NCBI GenBank assembly: GCA_964637165.1 | Contig: CAZWVI010000001.1 | Location: forward strand, 62,001-126,000 | Length of the DNA: 64,000 bases | Source: CAZWVI01 sp964637165 | Lineage (GTDB): Bacteria; Planctomycetota; UBA1135 | Direction of reading: 5' to 3' | Shown: positions 51,188 through 60,220 of the stretch, piece after piece | Layout of the letters: every line of letters begins with the position of its first letter | Numbering within the stretch: position 1 is the first letter of the stretch | Program-made: the position numbers and the translations under genes | Notes under the pieces: generated by a model | Databases searched by the model: none | Seen by the model: the letters and a program-made list of their open reading frames with translations, nothing else | What the model was told of the DNA's origin: nothing

Positions 51188-54100
51188 ATGTCACAAAGAA
51201 TCCTCGCGTTAGCGCCGCTGCTGCTTTTAGCAGTTCCTGCTTGCTTTAACTCTGATGAGAGTTTCGACTCTCCCGACCCGAATGCCACCGCCAACGACAT
51301 GATGATCGTTCAGGTGCAGAATGGTTTCGGTCGCATGTTGCCGCACACGGTGCACGCAGTCGACCCAACTACCGGGATTGTTTCCTCAAACCAAGTGGTT
51401 GAAATCCGCTCGATTGAGGACTTGCTGGACAACCCACCTTCAGAGTTGAATCCGGTGATTGCTCCAACTGCATGGCACGCACAAGCAGTAACTCCATCAA
51501 ATAATGCTGGTAATCATTTTGTTAACGTGGTGTTCTCACGCAGCATTGATATTGATAGCGTTCTTGATGCAACAGCAGGTGGGCTCTCCAACAACGGTTT
51601 GACGGGTGCAATTCAAGTTGTCGCCTACGACCCAAATAGTGGGCTTTCCGAACAGATTAGTGGCCGCGGATTCATTGACGGTTTCACCTACTTCGGTAAT
51701 TTTGCAAATGGTCCTGCACTTGAGCGTTGGGTCGCTCCAGATTCCAGTAACCCACTTAACCAAGTTAGCGTTCTCGATGTGACACGAGATGGTGCTGTGG
51801 TTACTCCAGGTGCTGGCTATCCAGGGTCACCTTTCTTGTCTGGCGGTAACTGGCAGACTGATAGTTACTCACAGGCGGGCTCAATGGTGGGTGGCCATGT
51901 ATTTACTTTTGTCGCTGACCAAGATGACGACTTGTCAACTTACGAAACCTTTCCAGCGAATAAGGTAATTCGTATTGTGATTAGCGACAGCGTGTTGTCA
52001 GATGATGCCCAGCCGCGGCAACTTGCTGACCCCGGCATTGCAACTTCTGTGGTCGCTCAAGACAACGGCCCACCGCTAACATTATTAGATGGAGTTGCCG
52101 GCAGCATTGTGACTGTGCCTGGCCACCTTGATATTAATGTCGATTGCGACGAAGACATTCGCTGGAAGTTTTCCGAGTCTGTTCAGCCGCATTCCTTGGG
52201 TGCTTTACCAAGCAATATCCCACCATCATTAAGTAACCAATTTACCGTTGAATTTTTGCCAGGTGTGCCTCCGGGGATGCCGGCTCCAGGTCAAACGGTG
52301 AAGGTTCCGTACACCGTACTTCCAGTAAGCCCCTACGACTTTACCGAGTTTGTGCTTACCCCAACTGTGCCCTTCCCAGGTTCTGATCCAAACGGGTCAG
52401 CGGCTTTGGTGACAGTTACATACTTCTCTGCAGCCGCCGAGGACTTGTTCGGCAACGATGATCCAAACTCATCAGAGACTGATTCGATTAGCTTTGAAAT
52501 TTCAGGAGCTTGCCCTGGTCTAGTAAATGCTCCGGTAGCGCCGGGTGCGCTTTACTTGGCCTCAAACGGCGGTGGTAGTTCTGGTGGAATTCGCGTCCTC
52601 GACTTAGATGGCTTTGGTCAAGGCACCGGAGACCCTGCTCACAACTTCAACGGTTACTACGATCAACTTGATGTCTCGAAGTTTCCGTTTAACCCCAACT
52701 TGACCAGCCCTCAGGGCTCGTTCATGTTCCCACCACTTTCGCATGAACTAACAACAATTGCTGGTGGCTCCCAAGGTGTTTTCACGCTCACCAAGGATAG
52801 TGCTCTGAAAACTCAGTTGGTTACTAACGAGTCGGTTGGAACGATTGGCGATATGGCTCTTGGTCATCCTTTGGACTTGATGTTCAACAACTGGGATTGC
52901 CTGTCAGGTGGACAAAACTTGTGCGCTAACGCAGCCTTCCAATTGAATCCGCTAAGTGCTGTAGTTTTCCCTGGTAATTCAATTAGCCACGCACCGCACC
53001 CTAATCCACCTCGCATCAGTTTGGCACCATCATGCTATGCGCCAATGATTATGGGCGAGGAGCCAACCTTTGGTGGTAACCCTTTGACTGGAGTTGCAAC
53101 CAACTTGTTGGTGCCAGGTGATGCCTTTGGTACTTTTGGAGGACAAGGACCAAGTGGCCTGTTGACTTCATTTCAAACCTACACGGGTTTTTATGGTCCA
53201 TCACCGACTTCGACTTCATGTCCACAGTTCTCAATTCGCCAACAAGTTGGACAAGTGCTTTACGTGCTTGATTCAAAAGGCGATCGCGTGGTGGCAATGA
53301 ATAGCAACCGAATGACTCCAATCGATGTCATCTCCGTTCCTGACCCGCGTGACTTGGCCATCTCTCCCGACTTGAATTTGTTGGCTGTTTCAAACCACGG
53401 TACAAACACTGTGACTTTCATTGATACTGACCCAAATTCACCGAACTTCCACACAATTATCAATACCACATCATTGGTTGACCCGGACTTCAACCGCATT
53501 GGTGAAGGACCTGGTGAAATTGTTTGGCAGCCAGACGATGAGGATATTTTGGTGGTTTGCGAAGATTCCGATTCCATGGCCATCATCTCGGCGCGCGACT
53601 TGGCGATCCGCAAGATTTTGCCAGGTGTTGCTCAACCGCGGTTCCTCTCGGTTTCAAACCGTGACCTAGCGGCCGGCTTTAGCACTGGCCTTTACTACAG
53701 CTTCATCATCTCTGAAGATGGCTCAACTACCATCTTTGAATCTGGTCCAGATGGAGTTCAGGGCATTGGCTTTGACACCTTCATTGGTATTCCTTCGCTA
53801 ACTAATCAGTCTGGCTTTGATTCGCCAATGGCAATTCAACCTGACCCGGCCACCAACCTGCACGGTGCCTACATTGCGTACCGCAAAAACGGTAAGGGCT
53901 CAGTTGCTCGCTTGCAGTTAAAGGATGCCCCAATTGGACCGCGCCCAATTGCACTCAACGGGTTTGTGCCCGATCCAAACTTCCGCACCAAGGAATTTGC
54001 GATTGCTGCTGAGTGGACTGGAATTTTCTCGTCAAGCACCATCGTTGACCTTGCAGTTGATGACCTGAGCAACCTCGGGGGATTCCCTTCGGTAACAACC

Positions 54101-54313
54101 ATTTACGGAACTGGCAAGACCACTCAGAAATCGTCTAAGTCTTTGTCGCGAGTTATTGGTGGAGCGCAAGTTGCTGTTAGTACTCCGAAATTCTTGTTTG
54201 TGGCAAACGCTAATGGCAAGCTAGATGTTGTTCAAATGGCTACTGGAAACCTTTACGTGCCCTCGATTGATGTGCCAGGTGTTCAGGTGCTGTGCCACTA
54301 CTGGCGTCAGTAA
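51188..54313 (+). CDS. Large lipoprotein with C-terminal YVTN-type beta-propeller
   Basis: 1041 residues from the ATG at 51188; the frame extends upstream to 51053, but the signal peptide starts here. MSQRILALAPLLLLAVPAC is a lipoprotein signal with lipobox VPAC. Residues ~40-480 form beta-rich, possibly Ig-like domains (VNVVFSRSIDIDSVLD, IRWKFSESVQP, FTEFVLTP are Big_5-like strands). Residues ~680-1030 form a beta-propeller with YVLDSKGDRVVAMNSN, DPRDLAISPDLNLLAVSNHG and NTVTFIDT repeats. No catalytic motif is evident; a surface or periplasmic adhesion/scaffold role is inferred. A TAGAAT hexamer at about 51103 may be its -10. A strong terminator follows. Confidence 0.75.
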   Translation: MSQRILALAPLLLLAVPACFNSDESFDSPDPNATANDMMIVQVQNGFGRMLPHTVHAVDPTTGIVSSNQVVEIRSIEDLLDNPPSELNPVIAPTAWHAQAVTPSNNAGNHFVNVVFSRSIDIDSVLDATAGGLSNNGLTGAIQVVAYDPNSGLSEQISGRGFIDGFTYFGNFANGPALERWVAPDSSNPLNQVSVLDVTRDGAVVTPGAGYPGSPFLSGGNWQTDSYSQAGSMVGGHVFTFVADQDDDLSTYETFPANKVIRIVISDSVLSDDAQPRQLADPGIATSVVAQDNGPPLTLLDGVAGSIVTVPGHLDINVDCDEDIRWKFSESVQPHSLGALPSNIPPSLSNQFTVEFLPGVPPGMPAPGQTVKVPYTVLPVSPYDFTEFVLTPTVPFPGSDPNGSAALVTVTYFSAAAEDLFGNDDPNSSETDSISFEISGACPGLVNAPVAPGALYLASNGGGSSGGIRVLDLDGFGQGTGDPAHNFNGYYDQLDVSKFPFNPNLTSPQGSFMFPPLSHELTTIAGGSQGVFTLTKDSALKTQLVTNESVGTIGDMALGHPLDLMFNNWDCLSGGQNLCANAAFQLNPLSAVVFPGNSISHAPHPNPPRISLAPSCYAPMIMGEEPTFGGNPLTGVATNLLVPGDAFGTFGGQGPSGLLTSFQTYTGFYGPSPTSTSCPQFSIRQQVGQVLYVLDSKGDRVVAMNSNRMTPIDVISVPDPRDLAISPDLNLLAVSNHGTNTVTFIDTDPNSPNFHTIINTTSLVDPDFNRIGEGPGEIVWQPDDEDILVVCEDSDSMAIISARDLAIRKILPGVAQPRFLSVSNRDLAAGFSTGLYYSFIISEDGSTTIFESGPDGVQGIGFDTFIGIPSLTNQSGFDSPMAIQPDPATNLHGAYIAYRKNGKGSVARLQLKDAPIGPRPIALNGFVPDPNFRTKEFAIAAEWTGIFSSSTIVDLAVDDLSNLGGFPSVTTIYGTGKTTQKSSKSLSRVIGGAQVAVSTPKFLFVANANGKLDVVQMATGNLYVPSIDVPGVQVLCHYWRQ

Positions 54314-54333
54314 ACCGGCATTAACTTCCAGCT

Positions 54334-54371
54334 AAAGGCCGATTCGTGAATTCGAATCGGCCTTTCTTTTT
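54334..54371 (+). terminator. Strong intrinsic terminator after the propeller lipoprotein
   Basis: AAAGGCCGATTCG (54334-54346) pairs perfectly with CGAATCGGCCTTT (54353-54365) around the 6-nt loop TGAATT, followed by CTTTTT. The 13-bp stem with a T-rich 3' end is a textbook intrinsic terminator, placed 20 bases after the lipoprotein stop. Confidence 0.9.
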
Positions 54372-54386
54372 AGCCAAGCGCAGAGG

Positions 54387-54392
54387 GATAAT
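54387..54392 (+). promoter_or_regulatory. Putative -10 element of the quinone/repair operon (leaderless)
   Basis: GATAAT (5 of 6) ends seven bases before the ATG at 54400. It lies just after the terminator at 54334-54371. The spacing places the transcription start on the start codon; there is no Shine-Dalgarno site between. Confidence 0.5.
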
Positions 54393-54399
54393 AAGCCTC

Positions 54400-55110
54400 A
54401 TGTCAGCCCCGCCTGGAGCCGAAGTTCAAGAGATGTTCGGAGAGATTGCCCCACAGTACGACCTACTGAACAAGGTACTCTCTTTTGGAATTGATCGTCT
54501 ATGGCGCCGACGTGCAGTTCGCCGGCTTGACTTGCAGGCAACCGACCGCCTCTTGGATTTATGCTGTGGCACTGGTGATTTAGCTTTGGCTTTTGCGAAA
54601 CAGGGAGTGCAAGTAACAGGCGCCGACCTCACCGCTCCAATGTTGCCCATTGCCAAACAGAAAGCTGAGGCGAGAAAACTTCCCGCCGATTGGGTTCAAG
54701 CTGATGCGCAATTCCTGCCTTTCCCAGACCAACATTTTGATGCGCTAAGCATTGCCTTTGGAATTAGAAATGTGGAAGATCCAAACTTGGCCCTAGAGGA
54801 ATGCTTTCGGGTATTAAAGCCTGGAGGAAAGTTGGCCGTTTTAGAATTCTTCAAAATTAGAAATTCATTATGGCGGCGGGTTTTTAGATTTTACTTTCAT
54901 CAGGTGCTGCCGCGGATAGCGCGTCTTTGTAAGGCAGGTCGAACTGGGGCTTATGAATATTTACCGGCAAGTGTGGACAGCTTTAGCGATGTAACTGGAT
55001 TCAAACATTGGGTGATGAATGCAGGTTTTTATTCGGTTGAAGACCAAGCATTGTCAGGCGGCGTGGCGCGCTTAGTCATCGCCACCAAGTCCCCAGCTGA
55101 ACGCAATTGA
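54400..55110 (+). CDS. ubiE: Demethylmenaquinone/ubiquinone C-methyltransferase UbiE/MenG
   Basis: The SAM-dependent C-methyltransferase of the last quinone step. 236 residues from the ATG at 54400; an upstream ATG at 54346 lies within the terminator stem and is rejected. Family marks: YDLLNKVLSFGIDRLWRRR near residues 20-38, the SAM motif LDLCCGTGDLALAFA near 51-65, PFPDQHFDALSIAFGIRNV near 104-122, and GGKLAVLEFFK near 140-150. All match UbiE rather than a generic methyltransferase. It starts an operon with ubiX and ubiA homologues, which together suggest menaquinone made by the futalosine route; that last step is inference, as no mqn genes are in view. Confidence 0.92.
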   Translation: MSAPPGAEVQEMFGEIAPQYDLLNKVLSFGIDRLWRRRAVRRLDLQATDRLLDLCCGTGDLALAFAKQGVQVTGADLTAPMLPIAKQKAEARKLPADWVQADAQFLPFPDQHFDALSIAFGIRNVEDPNLALEECFRVLKPGGKLAVLEFFKIRNSLWRRVFRFYFHQVLPRIARLCKAGRTGAYEYLPASVDSFSDVTGFKHWVMNAGFYSVEDQALSGGVARLVIATKSPAERN

Positions 55111-55829
55111 AAACGAACGAACTTAAGCAGGTCGGTGCTGCCAGCCAAGATCCAGCAGTTACTTTTATCTTGCTGTTGCCTTTGGCAGTCATTCACATTA
55201 GTGGTTGGCAACAGGCGCGAAGCGGGGCCTTTTCAGTTGTCGAACAAGGATTGCGTTGGCTAGGTCAACCCGCTTACTGGTGCTTGGGTTTAATAATCTG
55301 TTTAGCACTATTGTGGGCGATTGGTCGCATTCGCCTAAATGCACTCGCCTGGCGTGGCGGCGCCAGTTTGATTATTGCCGAGGGGATCGTTTGGGGAATT
55401 CTTCTCGGGCCACTATTAGATTGGCTCAGTCGATTAGTGCCAAGTCAGCCATCAGCTTTGTGGCTATTTAATTTTGGTACTGACTCGTCAATTCATGGCA
55501 GTTTAGCCTTAGCGGCAGGAGCCGGACTGTATGAGGAATTGATTTTTCGGGCGGGTATTCTGGGAGGATTATTTGTCCTGTTGCGGGGACTTTTTCTCAC
55601 TGTCGGTTGGAGAGAATCAGGCGCAGTTTTAGCGATGGGGATTTCATTGATTTTATCCTCGGCGATGTTTGCTTGGGCCCACACCTTGGGCGACCCGGCG
55701 GCAACTACGGCACCGGTGATGATTTATCGGTTCTTGGCCGGAGTTCTGCTGGGTGGACTTTTTAGTTGGCGTGGCTTAGCTGTGGTTGCCTGGGCGCATG
55801 CAAGTTATGATGCACTGCTACTGCTATGA
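55107..55829 (+). CDS. CPBP-family intramembrane metalloprotease
   Basis: 240 residues, TTG start overlapping the ubiE stop (TTGA), with about six to seven membrane helices. The protease motifs are YEELIFRAG (EExxxR) near residues 145-153, FAWAHTLG near 188-195 and AWAHASYD near 228-235, giving the Glu/His set of the Rce1/CAAX-like family. Bacterial members process peptides or membrane proteins; no prenylated substrate is known. Its place between quinone methyltransferase and flavin prenyltransferase genes is odd and has no established explanation. Confidence 0.82.
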   Translation: MKTNELKQVGAASQDPAVTFILLLPLAVIHISGWQQARSGAFSVVEQGLRWLGQPAYWCLGLIICLALLWAIGRIRLNALAWRGGASLIIAEGIVWGILLGPLLDWLSRLVPSQPSALWLFNFGTDSSIHGSLALAAGAGLYEELIFRAGILGGLFVLLRGLFLTVGWRESGAVLAMGISLILSSAMFAWAHTLGDPAATTAPVMIYRFLAGVLLGGLFSWRGLAVVAWAHASYDALLLL

Positions 55830-56431
55830 GTAAGAAACCTCAGCGAAAAGTTTTCCTCGGTGTGAGTGGTGCCAGCGGCGCGATTTACGCTTGCCGCACC
55901 TTGCAAATGTTGGTGGCGGCTGAGGTCGAGGTCGCTCTTTGTTACACCGAAGCGGCCAAACGAGTTTTGCTCGAAGAATGCAAAATTGATTTAAAGGATG
56001 ACCCTTCGGTATTGTTAGCACCGGAGCAAAACTGCGATTTGATTAAGCTCTGGCCAAATCAAGATATTGGTGCACCACCTGCATCGGGAACCGCAATTGG
56101 CGAAGCCGCCATTTTGTTGCCATGCTCACTTTCTACATTAGCTTCCGTAAGCTCCGGCAAGGCTCAAAGTTTGGTCGCCCGCGCCGCCCAAGTTGCCCTC
56201 AAGGAAGGTCGCAAATTAATTATTGTTCCGCGCGAAACGCCACTTAATAAAATCCACCTCGACCAAATGTCGCGATTGGCGTGGGCGGGTGCTTGCATCA
56301 TGCCGGCCTCTCCCGGTTTTTATCATCAACCGCAAAGCATTGAGGAACTTGTCGATCACTTGTGCGCGAAAGTGTTAGGAGTTTTAGATATTCCACAAAG
56401 CAAAGTTTCGGAATGGGGCGGAAGCAGCTAG
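55826..56431 (+). CDS. ubiX: Flavin prenyltransferase UbiX
   Basis: Makes prenylated FMN, the cofactor of UbiD-type decarboxylases. 201 residues. The N-terminal FMN loop is GVSGASGAIYACRTLQ near residues 12-27; further marks are ILLPCSLSTLASVSSGKAQS near 92-111, VPRETPLNKIHLDQM near 134-148 and MPASPGFYHQPQS near 159-171. ATGA overlap with the CPBP gene. No ubiD partner is encoded next to it, so it must be elsewhere. In the futalosine menaquinone pathway UbiX/UbiD/UbiA homologues act together. Confidence 0.93.
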   Translation: MSKKPQRKVFLGVSGASGAIYACRTLQMLVAAEVEVALCYTEAAKRVLLEECKIDLKDDPSVLLAPEQNCDLIKLWPNQDIGAPPASGTAIGEAAILLPCSLSTLASVSSGKAQSLVARAAQVALKEGRKLIIVPRETPLNKIHLDQMSRLAWAGACIMPASPGFYHQPQSIEELVDHLCAKVLGVLDIPQSKVSEWGGSS

Positions 56432-57312
56432 AGGTGTCCAAACTCGCAAAGGTTTTGCGCATGGTTAAGTTTGAACATACGGTGTTCGCTTTACCGTTTG
56501 CTATTGGTGGCGCACTATTGGCGGCCAACGGGCTTCCAGATTTCTTGGACCTAATGTTAATTCTGCTTGCTGCGATATTTGCCCGCACCGCGGCAATGGC
56601 CTTCAATCGGCTAGTCGATCGAGATGTAGATGCAAGTAATCCGCGCACTCATAAACGCGAATTAGTAACTGGTGAATTGGCGGTTGCTTGGACATGGGGC
56701 TTTACCTTTTTTTGTGCTGCGGCTTTTATCGCCAGCGCATTTTTATTAGCACCAATCTGTGGCTACTTGTCAATTCCGGTGCTGGTAATTTTGTGCGGAT
56801 ATTCATTGCTTAAGCGCTTTACATTGCTGTGCCATTTCGGTTTGGGCTTTGCTTTAGCTTGCGCCCCTGCTGGAGCATGGTTGGCGGTGAATAAAGAATT
56901 TAGCGGGGGTTGGGATTTACCTCTTTGGATTGGTGCGGGAGTGCTTTTATGGGTTGCAGGCTTTGACCTGCTTTATGCAATTCAAGATATTGCGCACGAC
57001 CGTAAAAATGGTTTGCACTCGTTGCCAAGTCGGTTGGGCATAGAACGCACACGTTTATTAGCGGGTTTGTTGCACCTTGGCGCACTGGCAATGTGGTGGA
57101 ATTTTGGAACTCTCGCTAAACTCGAAATACCTTTTTACTTTGGTCTAGCCGGGGTAGCAGGCATTTTAAGCCTGGAACATTTTTTCCTGCGTGGAAACCG
57201 CATCGAACGAATTCCGGCAGTTTTCTTTAACTTAAATGCTTGGGTTGGGCCGGTTTGGCTACTCGGCTTTATCTTTTCTCTACCGCCGAATTCGGGTATT
57301 CTGACGGGGTGA
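56413..57312 (+). CDS. ubiA: UbiA-family aromatic prenyltransferase (UbiA/MqnP type)
   Basis: Attaches a polyprenyl tail to an aromatic acid in the membrane. 299 residues from the ATG at 56413, overlapping ubiX by 19 bases; starts at 56434 (GTG) and 56461 (ATG) are possible. It has about eight to nine helices. The first Asp motif is NRLVDRDVDASNPRTHKRE near residues 58-76; the second is YAIQDIAHDRKNGLHSLP near 189-206. Both DxxxD sets that bind magnesium and diphosphate are intact. Distinguishing 4-hydroxybenzoate from 1,4-dihydroxy-6-naphthoate as substrate is not possible from sequence. Confidence 0.9.
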   Translation: MGRKQLEVSKLAKVLRMVKFEHTVFALPFAIGGALLAANGLPDFLDLMLILLAAIFARTAAMAFNRLVDRDVDASNPRTHKRELVTGELAVAWTWGFTFFCAAAFIASAFLLAPICGYLSIPVLVILCGYSLLKRFTLLCHFGLGFALACAPAGAWLAVNKEFSGGWDLPLWIGAGVLLWVAGFDLLYAIQDIAHDRKNGLHSLPSRLGIERTRLLAGLLHLGALAMWWNFGTLAKLEIPFYFGLAGVAGILSLEHFFLRGNRIERIPAVFFNLNAWVGPVWLLGFIFSLPPNSGILTG

Positions 57313-58457
57313 GTGCCGCCCGGAAACGCGCGCCTGACCCAGGCACTATTTGCCGCGAACTTTGTCAGTTGGCGGATGCGGGAGAGTTGTCACGCTTGAC
57401 TATTTTGGCTCCGCCAACCCGTGGCGAGGAAGAAACTTGGTTCTCGCAGGAGGTTTTAAAATCGGCACGGGCTTGGGCGCAGCTTCAACAAGGAATCGAT
57501 TTTTTAGATATTGACGCTGGCAGCAGTGACTTTAAGCCAGAAATGCTTGATGGGTTTTTGCAAGCGGCGTCCCTGTTTGCTGCCGGTCAGCGAGTTCTAA
57601 TCATGAGCCGTGCGGGTAAAGCTTTCGCTAAATGGCCGGGGCTTTCAAAGCAACTGGCTCAAGCGCTTAAATCTGGCGAAGGACCAGATTTGGTCCTTAT
57701 TCACCTTGATGGAACTGCTGGCTCAAAAGCCGCCACGGCTTTGAAAAAATCAGCGGGCGACATGGTCAGGCTTGAACGTTTTCGTCGTCTCTACAGTGAC
57801 CCGCCACCGTGGCGACCCAATGATCTTGATGCGTCCGAGGCTGCGCAATTTGTTCAGGCCGAGGCGCGGCGTCGAAAACTCAGTTTTCAGCGTGGTGCGG
57901 CGGGGTGCTTGGTGCAAATCGCAGGTGGCCGCCCCGCTGAATTATGTCAAGCCTTGGACCACTTTGCTTTGTTGCAAGAAAGCAACATTGGCGAGGAAAC
58001 GGTTCGCGAAGTTGTGGCCCACTCGGCCGAAGGAAGTGCTTTTGCTTTTGCCGACGCAATTCTTAGCGGCAATGGTCGCGATGCATTTCGTTTGTTAGTT
58101 CAACTGCGCGCGCGCGGACTACGTTCATGGGATGGCCGGCGTATTTCCCCGCAAGATGCCTTTAGTCTTTTAGTTTCAGTGCTCGCTGGTGAAAGGCGTA
58201 AGACTGACACAGTTGGGCGTTGCCTGGCTGAGGGTTTGCCCCTTGGAGAAGCTTGCAAACAGGCTGGAGTCGCCGCTGCAGGGCCCCCGCAAAAACGCAT
58301 GGAACGGCGACTGCAAAATTGTGACCGCCAACACTTGCAACACGTTCTTCAGTCTTTACATGCTGCTGAGGTTCAAGTGAAAATCGAAGGACGGGGGAAT
58401 AGTTTGCATTGTTTAGAACAGTTAGCTTTTTCCTGCCATCGCAGTGTTCGCCGATGA
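57309..58457 (+). CDS. holA: DNA polymerase III delta subunit-like protein (clamp loader)
   Basis: 382 residues from GTG 57309, overlapping the ubiA stop (GTGA). The layout fits HolA: an N-terminal nucleotide-binding-like domain without a usable Walker A (LTILAPPTRGEEETWFSQ), a middle segment LVLIHLDGTAGSKAATALKK, and a helical C terminus with GGRPAELCQALDHFALL and FAFADAILSGNGRDAFRLL (the delta-type AFxLxDAILxxNxxxAL pattern). HolA proteins diverge strongly, so the match is by pattern. It overlaps mutL by four bases (ATGA), linking clamp loading and mismatch repair in one transcript. Confidence 0.78.
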   Translation: MSAARKRAPDPGTICRELCQLADAGELSRLTILAPPTRGEEETWFSQEVLKSARAWAQLQQGIDFLDIDAGSSDFKPEMLDGFLQAASLFAAGQRVLIMSRAGKAFAKWPGLSKQLAQALKSGEGPDLVLIHLDGTAGSKAATALKKSAGDMVRLERFRRLYSDPPPWRPNDLDASEAAQFVQAEARRRKLSFQRGAAGCLVQIAGGRPAELCQALDHFALLQESNIGEETVREVVAHSAEGSAFAFADAILSGNGRDAFRLLVQLRARGLRSWDGRRISPQDAFSLLVSVLAGERRKTDTVGRCLAEGLPLGEACKQAGVAAAGPPQKRMERRLQNCDRQHLQHVLQSLHAAEVQVKIEGRGNSLHCLEQLAFSCHRSVRR

Positions 58458-60220
58458 ACCCAATAATTCGCCAACTTGATTCAATCATCATTGACCAAAT
58501 CGCCGCCGGCGAGGTGGTTGAGCGACCGGCTTCGGTTGTTAAAGAGTTGGTTGAGAATGCGATTGACTCTGGCGCTGACCGTATTGAAGTTTTCCTCGAA
58601 GAGGGTGGCGTTAAAAAGATTGAAGTGCGCGATAATGGTTGTGGAATTCCTCCCGTGGAACTTATTTTGGCGGTCACTTCGCACGCAACTTCAAAGTTGC
58701 GTTGTCCAGAAGATTTAGAAAGTGTTGCAACTTTAGGATTTCGCGGTGAAGCCTTGGCTTCAATTGCTGCGGTAAGTCGTTTAGAAATTATTTCGCGTCG
58801 CCAAGAATTGGACGCCAACTCGTTACGGGTGCGATTCGGAGTGGCTGAGAAAATTCGTCCGGCTTCGTGTCCAGTTGGAACACGGGTGATTGTTGAAGAT
58901 TTATTTTCAGAACTTCCGGCGCGCCTGAAATTTTTAAAGCGTACCTCAACCGAGTTGAGCCATTGTTCTTCTTGGGTAGAACGTTTGGCCTTGGCGCATC
59001 CGGGGATTGGCTTTAAACTTGAACATGAAGGTCGCAAATTGTTAGAGGTGCTGGCGGACGATTCAATTGAAGAACGCTGCCGCAAAGTTTTTGGCAAAGG
59101 CGTTGGCGAGGCGATGGTGCCTTTGCAAATCAATTCCGCCGTAGCCCAAGTTGAGGCAATGGTTGGCCCACCTGAGACGGCACGGCGCAACGCAACTCGA
59201 GTCCACATATTTTTGAATGGCCGGTGGGTTAGGGACCCACGTTTGTTGCGCGCGGTAAAAGAAGGGGTGCGCGAGTTTGTGCCAATCGGCTATTACCCGA
59301 CTATTTACTTGGCGATGGCAGTCGACCCAATGCGGGTTGATGTAAATGTCCATCCGCAAAAAACCGAGGTGCGCTTTCGCGACGAACGCCAGATAATCGG
59401 TTTACTAATTAAATTTCTAAATTCTGGTTTAGCAAAAGCTAACTGGTCAACCCGGTCAGCTGGTCCAATCGGGTCAGGTAATTCCAGAATCGGTTCTAGT
59501 CGTCCAGATGCTTTTAGCGGTTCCAGCGGTGATTCATGGGAACGCCCGCTAAATCAAGTGGGGGGGCATTCGCAAGTGGCCGGTGCCGAGGCACTTGACT
59601 TTAGTGCTAGTGGTCAAAGCGAATTGGCATTGGCGCCAGTAAATGAAACCACACCTGGCAATTTTTTGGCAGTTGCGCGAACTTTTTTAGTACGTGAAGT
59701 TGCCAATGGCATGGAAATAATCGACCAGCATGCTTTGCATGAACGAGTAAACCTCGAAGAGTTGCGTAAAGAAATTCGTGAAGGTGCAGTTATTAGTCAG
59801 CCCTTGTTGGTGCCGACATTGGTAGATGTTGACCGTGCTGAATTAGAATTGCTACTCAGTAAACTTGAGGTGTTTAAAAAACTGGGCGTTGAGATTGAAG
59901 CCTTTGGCGAAACGACGATTGCCATCAATGCCATGCCGGCAAGACTTGGCCGCATTCTTCCGCAAAAATTGATAATCGATTTGTTGGAGATTGCTAGTGA
60001 ATTTCGCTCCGCCACGGCTGACCAGTTACAGGAAGAAGCCTTGCACCGAATGTCATGCCGCGGTGCAGTCATGGCCGGTGATTATCTAGACCAACAAGCT
60101 TTAGCTGATTTACTTAAACGCGGCGGCAATTTGCCACAGGACCGTACTTGTGCACATGGTCGGCCGGTGCGCGTATTCCTCTCCCACGAGGACTTGGAAA
60201 AAGCCTTTTATCGGCGCTGA
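58454..60220 (+). CDS. mutL: DNA mismatch repair protein MutL (endonuclease type)
   Basis: 588 residues from the ATG at 58454. GHKL ATPase motifs: ELVENAIDSGA at 31-41, DNGCGIP at 60-66, ATSKLR, and TLGFRGEALASI. The C-terminal domain has the metal-site motif DQHALHERVNLE at 424-435, which fits DQHA(X)2E(X)4E exactly, plus MSCRGAVMAG and CAHGRPVRVF. So this MutL should nick DNA itself, as in bacteria without MutH. The linker (~340-400) is Gly/Ser-rich and contains a G7 run at 59560-59566. The 3' end overlaps the convergent gene by 13 bases. mutS is not nearby. Confidence 0.95.
   Translation: MNPIIRQLDSIIIDQIAAGEVVERPASVVKELVENAIDSGADRIEVFLEEGGVKKIEVRDNGCGIPPVELILAVTSHATSKLRCPEDLESVATLGFRGEALASIAAVSRLEIISRRQELDANSLRVRFGVAEKIRPASCPVGTRVIVEDLFSELPARLKFLKRTSTELSHCSSWVERLALAHPGIGFKLEHEGRKLLEVLADDSIEERCRKVFGKGVGEAMVPLQINSAVAQVEAMVGPPETARRNATRVHIFLNGRWVRDPRLLRAVKEGVREFVPIGYYPTIYLAMAVDPMRVDVNVHPQKTEVRFRDERQIIGLLIKFLNSGLAKANWSTRSAGPIGSGNSRIGSSRPDAFSGSSGDSWERPLNQVGGHSQVAGAEALDFSASGQSELALAPVNETTPGNFLAVARTFLVREVANGMEIIDQHALHERVNLEELRKEIREGAVISQPLLVPTLVDVDRAELELLLSKLEVFKKLGVEIEAFGETTIAINAMPARLGRILPQKLIIDLLEIASEFRSATADQLQEEALHRMSCRGAVMAGDYLDQQALADLLKRGGNLPQDRTCAHGRPVRVFLSHEDLEKAFYRR

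Noticed and set aside
54346..54399. Upstream start for ubiE
   Set aside because: The ATG region lies inside the terminator stem and precedes the -10 element; UbiE homology starts after 54400.
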